A DNA stretch of 6,744 nt from NCBI GenBank assembly GCA_031261885.1, contig JAISIU010000178.1:1-6744 (forward strand). The letters run 5' to 3'. Within the stretch, counting starts at the first letter, position 1; each line of letters starts with the position of its first letter. Origin of the DNA: Bifidobacteriaceae bacterium. GTDB lineage: Bacteria > Actinomycetota > Actinomycetes > Actinomycetales > WQXJ01. A program made the position numbers and the translations under genes. The notes beneath the pieces were generated by a model. The model was not told where the DNA came from. It worked only from the letters and a program-made list of their open reading frames with translations, and made no database searches. Positions 1-6,744 of the stretch are shown in pieces.

Positions 1-606
1 GACCGTGTAGACGATCGACCCGGTCTTGCCATCCGGCAAGAGGGCCACCGCCATACCCTTGACCTGCCCCGACGTGCCGTTGTACGCGACGATCTCGGGA
101 CCCCAGGTCGCGCTGTCGACGTCGTACACGCGGTAGACGATGCGGTCGAGCTGGTCGAACGTCATGGCGCTGTCGGTCGCGGAGCTCGCCACCTGCTGCC
201 AGGCGACCAGCACCTTGCCGCCGCCGACCGCCACGACGGGCGAGATGTCGCCCACCGAGTTGGCCGAGAGGGCCGTGGTCTGCCACGCGTCGCCCTGCCT
301 GACGGCGGCGTAGACCTCGGCCGAGGCGGCCAGGTTCGCCAGCGAGGCGGACTGGTCCGCGCCCGTCGCCGCGACGTCCTGGCTCGGGTCGACGGTTTGA
401 CGGACCCACGCGGCCGCCGCGAGGCTCCCGCCACCGGCGGCGGTCAGTTCGCTATCGCCCTTGCCGCCATCGTCGATCACGCTCGTTTGACCGGACCGGT
501 AGGAGGCGACGCGGGTCTTCGTGATGTCGGACGACCCTTGGTCGTCGAGGAAGAGGAAACCGGAGCCGTCGTTGAATATTGCGGGCGAGGCGTTCGGGTA
601 GGCGTT
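1..606 (-). other. Beta-propeller-like or sialidase-blade-like repeats, incomplete at the window edge (residues about 2047-2248)
   Basis: The blade-like pattern, Ser-Pro then a hydrophobic strand, a Gly turn and a second strand, occurs as ASPAIFNDGSGFLFL (2052-2066) and again as ISPVVAVGGGKVLVAWQQ (2167-2184). Related strands are SELTAAGGGSLAAAAWVRQ (2098-2115) and KGMAVALLPDGKTGSIVY (2229-2246). WGPEIVAYN (2214-2222) resembles the strand that closes a blade. Such repeats form propellers that bind glycans or proteins. No sialidase Asp-box (Ser-x-Asp-x-Gly-x-x-Thr-Trp) is evident, so an enzyme is not claimed. The repeats continue beyond position 1 and the number of blades is unknown. Confidence 0.45.
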
Positions 607-3600
607 CCGCTCGTAGACGGTCAGGCCGGATGAGCCCGCGTCGCGCACGTGGCGGCCACCGGTCTGGGAGGCCCACACCTGTTTGGCCTGCGTCAGGTAG
701 TCCCGGTTCTCGATGCTCCCTTGGGCTACGGTCACGGTATCCGTGCCGAGGCTGGTCCCGGTGGCCTGCTGGTAGGCCTTGGCGGCGGCGATCTGGTCCG
801 CCGTCAGCTCCGAGGTCGATTTCGCCTTGGCCAGGCTTCTGGCGCCGGCGCTGGAATAGACCGGGACCCCGTTCTCGAGCAGGGTCTGGCCCGTGATCGA
901 CTTCCAATAGGCCCCAATGTTTTTCCACTGGCCCCAGCTGGCCGTCGGCGTCGAGAAGCCGACCTGGACAATCACGAAGCGCAACGAGAAGAAGAACAGT
1001 TTGATGTCGACTCTGATACCGAAGGTGCCTGTGAACTTGAAGGACCCGCCTTGCGCGTCCACGTCCTTCGGCGCGACATAGGGCCGCCCGAGGAAGTACT
1101 GGTGGATGTTGATGTTGAGATCGCCGAACACGCCGATCTTGAACGCCACCACCTCATAGTCAAACCCGATGCCGCCGAACAGATCTACGTACAGGGCGGC
1201 CTGGAAGTGCGTCAGCATGTCCATGACGGAATCCTGGTTCGGGTTCAGCCACGCCGTGTTGAAGCCCGACCCTCCGGGATCAGCTTGTTTCTCCAGCGTG
1301 CGCCAACTGAGGTCGAACGTCACGGCCGCTCCGGCCGTGAGCGAGAACGTCACGGGCACGGGGCCGGCCATCGTGTTGAAGGCCTTCGTGAACTCGTAGC
1401 CGCCACCCATTTGGAGGAAACCGCCCATGAGCCGGCTCTTCCATTTGCCGGCGGTGCCGTCGTAGTAGATCTTGCCCTCGACGAAGCTGTCGAACTTGTA
1501 CAGCGCACTGCCGAAATGCGTCGTCTTCTTACCCTTGTGGGCGTCGAGCGTTTCCTGCTGCTTGGCCGAATACCTGCCCTTCGCCATGTCGTAGGCGTCG
1601 AACGGATTGGGCACCACGCCCGTGACGATGCCCCTGTAGTTCGAGGTGTCCCGGCCGGCGTAGTCGAAGTCCAGCTCCGTGTTACCCGTGTCGGTCGGCG
1701 TAGTGCCGACGTTGATCTGCACCACGTACTTATAAACCGCCGGGTCGTCGGTCGGCGAGATCATCATCTTGAACGCGTCGGTGTTGACGCTGATGTTGGA
1801 CACGAGGCCCATCGCGGCGCCGAGGAACTTGTTGCCGATGCCGGCGCCGTCGAGGTTCGACGGGCTCTGGCCCGAAGCGGAGTTGGGCGTGACTTCCGGA
1901 GCGGTGTCCTTCGCGGCACCCGCGCCATCGACGCTGGCCTCCAGCCCGTTGACGATGCCGCACGGCGCGGCCACGGTCGCGACGGCCGTCTCGCCATTGA
2001 ACAGGCTGAACGAGACTGGTCGCACTTTGAGCTTGTCCATCCACAGGGTGGAGGCGTCGAGCTGCTCGGTCTGCCGCAGCACGGGCATCGAGCTGAACGG
2101 GAACGTGATGTCCTTGGAGGATTGGCCGGCCGGCGCCTGCCCCGTGCCCTGATCGAACAGTTGGGCCGAGAGCTTCGGCGCGTCCGTCAACGACGTGCCG
2201 GGCCACAGGAAGGTCGAAGTGAGGTAAATGGTCGGGTAGTCGAGCGTCGGTCCGACGCGACCGTCCGTGACGGGTTCGGTTTGGGTGCCGTCGGCCTGGT
2301 CGGTCACCGTCGTCGAATCGGTGACCGGAACGCCGGCCTTGTGCCCGGCGGCGGAGCGCAGCACCGTGACGTGGCTGGCCGCGTCCACTTCCCAGGCGTC
2401 GCTCTTCGTGGTCGAGGCCTCGACCAGCATCGGCAGGTAGTCATCACCCGGGAAACTGGCCTCGAAGGCATAGTCGAAGGTCGCGGTGTGCGCCACGTCG
2501 CCCCAGCGCGTGATGTCCCAGGTGAGCGTCACGGCGCCGTACTGGTCGGGCATCAGGAGGTTGTCCTGGCCCTGCGGCGCCAGTTGCGAATCTGGCTGGT
2601 AGGCGCCGGCGGTGTAGACGCCGCCGTTGAGGTTGACCCGGCCGGTGTACGGCTGGCCGTCCGGCTTCTGGAAGTGCAGCGTCAGCTTGGCCACACTCCT
2701 GAGCTGGATCGAGTTGACGGGGTAGGTGTACATCTGGGCGCTGTCCTTCTCGCCGGACTTCAGGTCTTCGGCGTGCAGCGTGCCCCGGTACTCGATGGCG
2801 TCCGCCCCCGTGCCCTGGGTCTCGGAGAAACCGACGAGACCCTTGACGCCGTCCGGGGAGTAGATCGCGAAGCGGCCCGAGGCGTCCGAGGTGACGCTGT
2901 GGCTCGCGCCCTTCTGATCCGTGTAGGCCATCGTCGCGGTGCCGCGCGGGTAGGCCTGGAACAGGAACAGCTGCCCGGCCAGCGTGTCGACGCTGAGATC
3001 GATCGACGTGGCCATGCCCGTGCGGGCGTGGGTCGCGGTGATCGTCGTCTGGCCCGAGCCGAAGCCGGACAGCATGAACTCGGTGTTCGGCGAATAGGTC
3101 GCGTCCTTGGACGTCGGCGCGTACATCGCGCCGCGCCGGGCGTTCACAGTGGCGACGGACGTGTCCGATGACGCCCAACCGAGCTGGTCGGCGACCGTCT
3201 TCCAGGCATGCTCGCCGTAGTTCGCGGAGATCGTCGCCTTGAGGCTCAACTGGTCGTTGTCGTAGGCGGACAGCACGGTGTCCTGTAGTGCGGTTTGGCC
3301 ACGCGTTTCAGCGTCCTGCACCCACCCGCGGTTGGACAGGACGGTCTTGCCACCGGCCGGCCTGGCGCCGTTCACGAGGATGTCGAGGGCCGTGTGGTCG
3401 TAGACCCACAGCTGGGTCGAGGCGTAGGAGTAGGTGGAGTCCGAGGCGTTCTTCGCCTTGATCTCGACCGTGTAAACAGTGTCGAGGTCGTCCGAGGTCA
3501 GCTTGACCGGGTCGAGCGTGTACGTGCCGCCCGTGGCCGTGGCCCAGCCGACTTCCTGGCCGTCCGGGTTTTGGAACGTGCCGTCGGCCCCGCCCGCGCC

Positions 3601-6600
3601 GGGCACGAACTTGACGTCCGAGCCTTCGACCGTGCCGTGCGGGGTGGAGACGGAGAAGGTGAAATCGGCCGCGTTCGCGACGTCGAAATGCTGCATCGTC
3701 CACGTGATGTGGACCGGGTCGTGGTTGTCGAGCAGGTAGCGCGTGCCCGCGTCCGTGCTCACGTCGACCGCCGCGGCCGGTGCGAGGATGACGATGCCGC
3801 CACCGCTGGCCAGCGTGCGGGACGGGTTGTCCGGGTTCTTCGTCGCGATGAGGTAGGAGTAGGCCGGGACGCCGCTCCGGGAAATGGCGGAGAGCGTGTC
3901 GGCGGGCACCGTCACGGCCAGGTCCGGCGTCTGGTCGGTCCACACCGCCTGTCCGGCGCCGCCGGCCGTCATCTGGTCTACGGTGTGGTCGCCCGGGAAC
4001 ACGGACACGTCGTACTCGGCCTGGTACGGGGTCTCGGCCTTCGAGGCCAGTAGCGTCGCGTTCGAGCTCCAGGCCAGCCGTAACTGCTGGTTCTGGGTGC
4101 CGATCACGGTCCCCTTGGTGCCGGGCGGCGAGATGTACGGCGTGCTGGAGACCTTCACGCTGATCGGGTCGGTTGTCACCGTGACCGGATCGGCCAGCCC
4201 ACCGTTGGTCGCGGTCAACGCGACACGGATTGCGCCCTCCCCGAGGCCCGTGGCTCTCAGGGCGCCGGTCTCATCGATGGTCGCGAGCGCCACCCCGGGT
4301 GGGTCGGTGGCGCCGTCCGTCTCGACGGACCAGGCGAAATCGTCATCGGACTGGAAGGTGGCCGTGGTCAAGACGATGTTCTTGCCGAAAACGACCGGGA
4401 CCTGGTCGCCGCCGGCGTAAACGATCCGTTTCTCGGCGTCCCAGCCGGCGGCCGGTTCCGCGATCCCGAGGTCGCTTGGCTCCGTGAAGAAGATCGCGGC
4501 CGCGATCGTAAAATCGGCGTAGGTGTCGTCACCCATGGCGAGGACCCATCTGGCCGAACTCGCCCCCGGGTCCGCCGCCGTCGTGTAGTACAGCTCGACA
4601 CGCTTTTGCTGGGCGCTGACCACGGCCGGCACGTCGAAAGTGCCCGTCAGCACGGCCACACTGTCGGTCGAGGCGTCCTCGTCGTAGGTCAGCGGCCGGC
4701 GCGTGGCGCCGCCATCGACGGAATAGGCCAGCGATTGTGCGACGGAGTCGTGGGCCCCGAGCTCCTGGGCGAAGTCCTCGAACTCCGGCCGCGTCGCGTC
4801 GATCTTCACGGTCACGGTGGCCGTCTCGGCGGCGGGGCCGTACTGTGTCTTGTCGGTGGTCACGCTCGTCACGGCGTTGGCCACCGGACCGCGTACCAGG
4901 TTGACGCCGTTGCTCGGGCCGACCGACATCGTCGCCCCGTCGAACGTGCCCCCGGCCTCGTCACCGAACAGTTCGGCCGCACTCCAAGACTGGATCGAAA
5001 TAGCCGATGGCGGGTTATTCGGCACCGCATAGTTGAACGTGAAGGTGGTCGCGGTCGTGTTGCTTTCGAGCGGGCTGATTCCCCTGCCGCCGGCACTGCC
5101 GTCGCGCACCACGATGCTCGGATTCGTGACGGGCTCGGAGAAGTGGACCACGAGCGGGACGATGGCACCGGTCTGGGCGGAGTTGGGACCACCAACGTAC
5201 GTGCCCGGTGCGGCGGTGACCGACGTGAGAGCGGCGCGCTGGCCGTCCACTACCTTCATGCTGATCGCCGAATCGTCCGTGATCACACCGTAATTGCCGA
5301 CACACAACTGCGAAGTCACGGGGAAGAGCTGAAGCGTCCAATTGCCGGAGCCGGCCTTGAATTGGCTACCCACGGTGCTGGTCAACGACAGAATCGCCGA
5401 TGGCAGATCTTCTGGACCGGTCCCGTTGTAGAGCTCGTTGCCGTTCTGGTCGGTTAGGCGCACGATGAGACCGAGCGGCGGGCAGGACGAGTAGCTGCCT
5501 CCCCGCTTGAGGTGCGGGCTAAACGCGATGCCAGTGATGTCGCCGATCTCGGCCTCAAGCGCCTGCAACGAGGCGATGGCGGCTGAGTCAAAGTGAAACT
5601 GATAGCCCAGCCCAACGCGGTACCACTCCCAGGTCGTGTTGTCGCCGCTGTTGGCTCCCTGCTCCACGTGCATCCCGGGAGCCACGCCAGCTGTGTAGGA
5701 CCGGAGCATATTGGTCGCACTGCTCCAATCCAGCGCCGGATACATCGGCTGGCCGGCCACGGGGTTGGTGCCGGAGATTTCCTCGGCGGTGAAGCTGACC
5801 GCGTCGTCGATGGAGTCCTCACCGTCATAAAGAGCGGAGCTGTTATCGGTGTGGTACAGGTCCATTGACGAAATGCCAGGGAGAGCTTGTCCAGGCGCCA
5901 ACATGATCGATCCGTGATAGGCCGTCAGCGTGCCTCCGCTGTCGCCGACGTTCAACCGGCCACCAAATTCGGCGTTCGCCATCGTCTGGTAGTCGACGTT
6001 GCCGCCCGTGACGGCTCCCAACACAGTGGTACTGGTTCGCCCCAAGGTGGCGCTGTCGAACCGTGCGCCGTCGAGGCTGGAGAGCTGGAGCACGAACCCC
6101 CGCTTGCCCTGCCACCGATTGTCCCCGCCCACCGCGCTCGGGGTCGTGTTGCTCAGCGCCGTCACCGCGATCTGTTGGGTCAGGGCAGCACCCGTGGCGC
6201 CGGCCGGGAAGGTGATGGTGCCCGTCTTGCCGTCCGCCGAGGTGTAATCCCGCCCCCAGGTGGCCGCACCGTCGATGAATTGGTACTCGAAGCTGACGGC
6301 CTTGGTCGGCGTGGCGGACAGCGTGAAGGTGGCAGCGCCGGAGGCGCCCGCCGCGAGCACGACGCTGTTACTCGTCGTCACCACCAGGTCGCGCGCCTGG
6401 GCGTCCGCGACGTCGGCGGCGGCGGGCTTGACTTGGATGCCCCCGTTCTTGATTTGGTCGACGATCGATTGGAGGTCGTCGACCTGCTGACTCGTCACCT
6501 TGTGCTCGGTGAAGTAGGTCTTCTTCAGCTCCTCGGTCGCGTCGGCGATCTGGACCATCTTGTTGATGTCGCCCTTGGAGACGGCCTTGCCGTCGACCGT

Positions 6601-6744
6601 GGCCTGGGCCGTGTCCGGGACGGCGGCGTCCTTGGCCCAATCCTTCAGGGCCTGGCCGCGCAGCTCGCGCCCGCCGACCTTGGCGGACACCTCGCGGACG
6701 TTGCCCTTCGAGTCGATGAGCCCGAGGTCCTTCATGGCCTGGGC
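1..6744 (-). CDS. Giant multidomain cell-surface or secreted protein with Calx-beta, Ig-like and propeller-like modules (internal fragment, both ends missing)
   Basis: A single minus-strand frame runs through all 2,248 codons with no stop and no sign of a frameshift. Third positions are mostly G or C from end to end, as expected of a real gene in a GC-rich genome. The translation is a chain of beta-sandwich modules rich in Thr, Ser, Ala, Asp and Gly, with only three cysteines (C421, C481, C1595) and no catalytic motif that I recognise. Proteins of this kind usually sit on or outside the cell and serve in adhesion, binding or scaffolding; that role is inferred. The first in-window ATG (residue 4) is not a convincing start, because no signal peptide follows it and the frame stays open upstream. 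The anchor and secretion signals must lie outside the window. Coding status is nearly certain; the function is not established. No gene symbol is justified. Confidence 0.96.
607..939 (-). other. Linker, partly helical, between the beta block and the propeller-like region (residues about 1936-2046)
   Basis: The segment begins with a Trp-rich stretch SWGQWKNIGAYWK (1936-1948), then a helix-prone run SELTADQIAAAKAYQQATG (1977-1995) and a second helical patch YLTQAKQVWAS (2016-2026). It ends in a Gly/Arg-rich turn. No family is recognised; it probably separates two folded domains. Confidence 0.4.
940..1839 (-). other. Large Gly- and aromatic-rich beta block, family not recognised (residues about 1636-1935)
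   Basis: About 300 residues with repeated strand-turn patterns of alternating hydrophobic and polar residues. Landmarks in order: MMISPTDDP (1660-1668), ELDFDY (1690-1695), GKIYYDGTAGKW (1757-1768), MGGGYEF (1779-1785), VPVTFSLTAGAAVTFDLSW (1796-1814), GGIGFDYEVVAFKIGVFGDL (1857-1875 region) and FKFTGTFGIRVDIKLFFF (1902-1919), ending in LRFVIVQVGFS (1921-1931). It is too polar on alternate positions to be a membrane helix. From memory, similar Gly-rich beta regions occur near the middle of other giant Ig-repeat surface proteins, but I cannot name the family. It could be a beta-prism, beta-helix or barrel-like domain. Confidence 0.45.
1840..2394 (-). other. Spacer region with a Thr/Asp-rich linker, no domain recognised (residues about 1451-1635)
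   Basis: Near its start is a low-complexity linker (about 1469-1497) with Val-Thr-Asp occurring three times, at 1474, 1480 and 1492. Beta-type strands follow at TIYLTSTFLW (1505-1514) and KDITFPF (1544-1550), then LKVRPVSFSLFNG (1572-1584) and a turn holding the third cysteine (APCGIVNG, 1593-1600). The stretch 1609-1632 is again Ser-, Pro- and Ala-rich and probably flexible. It joins the Ig-like stalk to the large beta block. Confidence 0.4.
2395..2694 (-). other. Second prealbumin-type or Ig-like sandwich (residues about 1351-1450)
   Basis: It starts with the strand VAKLTLHFQKPDGQPYTGRV (1351-1370), where Pro-Asp-Gly-x-Pro-Tyr-x-Gly is a turn typical of carboxypeptidase-regulatory-like and Big_1-like repeats. 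A Gly/Tyr turn LNGGVYTAGAY (1372-1382), a Trp strand GAVTLTWDITRWGD (1403-1416) and a closing FDYAFEASFPGDDYLPM (1425-1441) follow. Probably a structural unit paired with the previous sandwich. The precise family is uncertain. Confidence 0.4.
2695..2982 (-). other. Carboxypeptidase-regulatory-like (prealbumin-type) sandwich (residues about 1255-1350)
   Basis: The strand TATMAYTDQKG (1269-1279) followed by TSDASGRFAIYSPDG (1285-1299) matches the pattern of CarboxypepD_reg or SpaA-like sandwiches, in which a modifiable strand is followed by Thr-(Asn/Asp)-x-x-Gly-x-Phe. It continues with IEYRGTL (1317-1323) and ends in YPVNSIQLRS (1341-1350). Such folds are common as stalk units in Gram-positive surface proteins. 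I did not identify a convincing isopeptide-forming Lys-Asn pair. Confidence 0.5.
2986..3390 (-). other. Bacterial Ig-like domain, Big_2-like, second copy (residues about 1119-1253)
   Basis: The signature WASSDTSVATVN (1190-1201) is the classic Big_2 strand and turn, and GSGQTTITATHARTG (1229-1243) is the matching second half, followed by the final strand SIDLSV (1247-1252). The lead-in DTVLSAYDNDQLSLKATI (1154-1171) supplies the first strands. A linker of about 28 residues, MYAPTSKDATYSPNTEFMLSG in 1207-1227, is inserted between the two halves, so the domain is longer than the usual 80-90 residues. Role: structural or adhesive spacer, by family analogy. Confidence 0.7.
3391..3780 (-). other. 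Beta-sandwich module, second of the tandem pair (residues about 989-1118)
   Basis: It repeats the layout of the preceding module: a Trp strand VHITWTM (1011-1017), a strand ADFTFSVSTPHG (1026-1037) and a strand GGTYTLDPVKL (1072-1082), then VYTVEIKAKN (1090-1099) followed by Ala-Ser (1108-1109) and a closing strand LWVY (1112-1115). An extra Gly/Asp-rich loop, about 1049-1065, is absent from the first copy. Likely a spacer or ligand-binding sandwich; family not resolved. Confidence 0.5.
3781..4140 (-). other. Beta-sandwich module, first of a related tandem pair (residues about 869-988)
   Basis: An Ig- or fibronectin-type sandwich. It has a Trp strand LRLAWSS (888-894), a strand AEYDVSVFPG (909-918), a strand LAVTVPADTL (942-951), and a final unit beginning AYSYLIATKN (961-970) and ending in GIVILAP (984-990). 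The same layout recurs in the next module: the segment from Y962 to S980 aligns without gaps with Y1091 to S1109, sharing Tyr, Ile, Lys-Asn and Ala-Ser at equal spacing. This points to an internal duplication. The exact family is not recognised. Confidence 0.5.
4147..4500 (-). other. Bacterial Ig-like domain, Big_2-like, first copy (residues about 749-866)
   Basis: Big_2 domains (the BID_2 type, as in intimin-like and many surface proteins) have a core of a Trp-containing strand, then Ala-Thr-Val/Ile followed by a Gly and a second Thr-rich strand. Here FAWSVE (803-808) is followed by ATIDETGALRATGLGEGAIR (821-840) and VALTATNG (841-848), then a terminal strand ISVKV (861-865). The lead-in VPVVFGKNIVLTTATF (782-797) supplies the first strands. 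The fit to the family pattern is good. The role is most likely structural or adhesive. Confidence 0.65.
4501..4881 (-). other. Ig-like beta-sandwich B (residues about 622-748)
   Basis: It opens with VTSVTTDKTQYGP (625-637), echoing the start of the preceding sandwich (LTSVT followed by Tyr), then a strand ATVTVKI (642-648). A central strand pair follows, with SLAYSVDGG (671-679) and VAVLTGTFDVPAV (696-708), then VELYYTT (716-722). It closes with DDTYADFTIA (739-748). Alternating hydrophobic residues and a length near 125 residues suit a single beta-sandwich. I infer a structural repeat unit related to sandwich A, with low identity between them. Confidence 0.45.
4918..5232 (-). other. Ig-like beta-sandwich A (residues about 505-609)
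   Basis: This segment opens with LTSVTAAPGTYVGG (506-519) and continues with IVPLVVHFSEPVTNPSIVV (528-546). That layout, a strand, a Gly turn, then a long hydrophobic strand ending in Phe-Ser-Glu-Pro-Val, is typical of bacterial Ig-like repeats in large surface proteins. A paired strand TTFTFNYAVP (566-575) and a terminal Asp-x-Ala-Gly-Gly turn (595-599) complete the pattern. It probably acts as a spacer or rigid stalk unit. The sequence family within the Ig-like clan is not resolved. Confidence 0.55.
5236..6000 (-). other. Unrecognised module, about 255 residues, holding two of the three cysteines (residues about 249-503)
   Basis: I cannot place this module in a known family. It begins with Gly-rich strands (FGGRLNVGDSGGTLTAY, 259-275) and continues with an acidic stretch rich in Asp and Ser (about 294-314). 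It carries an aromatic cluster WEWYRVGLGYQFHF (372-385) and a helix near 387-402 (AAIASLQALEAEIGDI falls in 388-403). C421 and C481 lie in it and could pair as an extracellular disulfide. It ends in a strand ISMKVVDG (494-501). The DNA here ends codons in A or T far more often than the flanks do. It follows a Calx-beta domain and precedes Ig-like sandwiches, so a binding or display module is plausible, but no activity can be read from the sequence. Confidence 0.45.
6010..6393 (-). other. Calx-beta-like domain (residues about 118-245)
   Basis: Calx-beta domains are Ig-fold sandwiches, often calcium-binding, found in Na/Ca exchangers, integrin beta-4 and many bacterial adhesins. The family pattern is clear here: an early strand with Ala-Ala-Thr-Phe-Thr-Leu (137-142), then SFEYQFIDGAATWGRDY (151-167), matching the usual beta-strand, Gly-x-Ala, Gly-x-Asp-Tyr signature, then TGTITFPAG (174-182), matching the Gly-Thr-Leu-x-Phe-x-x-Gly strand, and finally FVLQL (217-221). 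The length of about 125 residues is slightly above the usual 90-110. One oddity: the Asp/Glu residues that normally precede the last conserved strand are replaced by a basic stretch (R210, K214, R215), so calcium binding may be reduced or lost. The domain assignment is fairly secure; the calcium statement is inference. Confidence 0.75.
6409..6744 (-). other. Charged helical segment with a short two-copy repeat (residues about 1-112)
   Basis: This part is rich in Lys, Asp, Glu and Gln and looks mostly helical, unlike the beta-rich remainder. Two short units lie 27 residues apart, at about 20-36 and 47-63. Aligned without gaps they share A21/A48, V23/V50, G25/G52, R26/K53, L28/V55, L33/I60 and W36/M63. 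Each looks like a beta-hairpin with a Gly turn followed by a helix. After the second copy come helices around 60-79 and 83-100 (VTSQQVDDLQSIVDQIKNG, 82-100). The segment may be the N-terminal stalk or pre-domain region just after a signal peptide, but the start of the gene is not visible. No family is assigned. Confidence 0.5.

Noticed and set aside
1..606. A sialidase or other enzyme in the propeller-like region.
   Set aside because: I could not find an Asp-box motif or the arginine triad and nucleophile pattern of sialidases. Only structural blade-like repeats can be supported.
964..1020. A hydrophobic stretch (residues 1909-1927, with Phe-Phe-Phe) as a membrane segment.
   Set aside because: Charged residues (Arg, Asp, Lys) alternate through it and it continues a beta-strand pattern, so a transmembrane helix is unlikely.
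649..3171. A long open frame of about 840 codons on the plus strand, Arg-, Gly- and Val-rich, with similar long frames at 3295-4053 and 4606-5457.
   Set aside because: All three are in the plus-strand frame that lies codon-for-codon opposite the real gene. They are open only because the gene rarely uses the codons TTA, CTA and TCA, which would read as stops on the other strand. Their products are highly charged and low in domain-like features, and the sense strand has coherent domains throughout.
2444..3178. A 244-codon minus-strand frame, and others such as 3308-3943, 1730-2206 and 452-928, in a different frame from the giant gene.
   Set aside because: They are shifted frames inside the giant gene, rich in Arg, His, Gly and Pro, as expected from out-of-frame reading of GC-rich DNA. 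No ribosome binding site or domain supports them.
6733..6735. The first ATG of the frame (residue 4) as a possible translation start.
   Set aside because: The frame is open upstream to the window edge, nothing resembling a signal peptide follows, and only nine bases lie before it, so a ribosome binding site cannot be judged. The true start is more likely upstream.

Overview
The whole window is the interior of one very large protein-coding gene on the minus strand. Read from position 6744 down to 1, in the frame whose first codon is 6744-6742, there are 2,248 consecutive sense codons and no stop. The frame is open at both ends, so the true start lies upstream (beyond 6744) and the true stop lies downstream (beyond 1). 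There are no intergenic gaps, and I see no RNA genes, CRISPR array, mobile element, promoter or terminator. Residue numbers below count from 6744 as residue 1; they are window numbers, not positions in the full protein.

The product looks like a giant, multidomain, mainly beta-strand extracellular or cell-surface protein. In order it holds: a charged, probably helical segment with a short tandem repeat (about 1-112); a Calx-beta-like domain (118-245); an unrecognised module (249-503); two Ig-like sandwiches (505-748); a bacterial Ig-like group 2 (Big_2-like) domain (749-866); two related tandem sandwich modules (869-1118); a second Big_2-like domain (1119-1253); a pair of carboxypeptidase-regulatory-like or prealbumin-like sandwiches (1255-1450); a spacer with a Thr/Asp-rich linker (1451-1635); a long Gly- and aromatic-rich beta block (1636-1935); a linker (1936-2046); and the beginning of propeller-like repeats (2047-2248). 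Only three cysteines occur in 2,248 residues, which fits a secreted protein. No signal peptide, membrane anchor, LPXTG motif or S-layer-homology repeat is inside the window; if present, they lie outside it.

The DNA is GC-rich with a strong preference for G or C at third codon positions. This suggests a high-GC bacterium. Proteins of this architecture are common in Gram-positive bacteria, so a high-GC Actinomycetota or a GC-rich Bacillota lineage is a reasonable guess, but the sequence does not settle it. One stretch (4981-6060) has about three times more A/T-ending codons than the rest and may be a module acquired by recombination.

I found no enzyme active site and no evidence for a new defence, RNA or mobile system. 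The points of interest are the size of the protein, the compositionally distinct central insert, and several modules that I cannot assign to a family.
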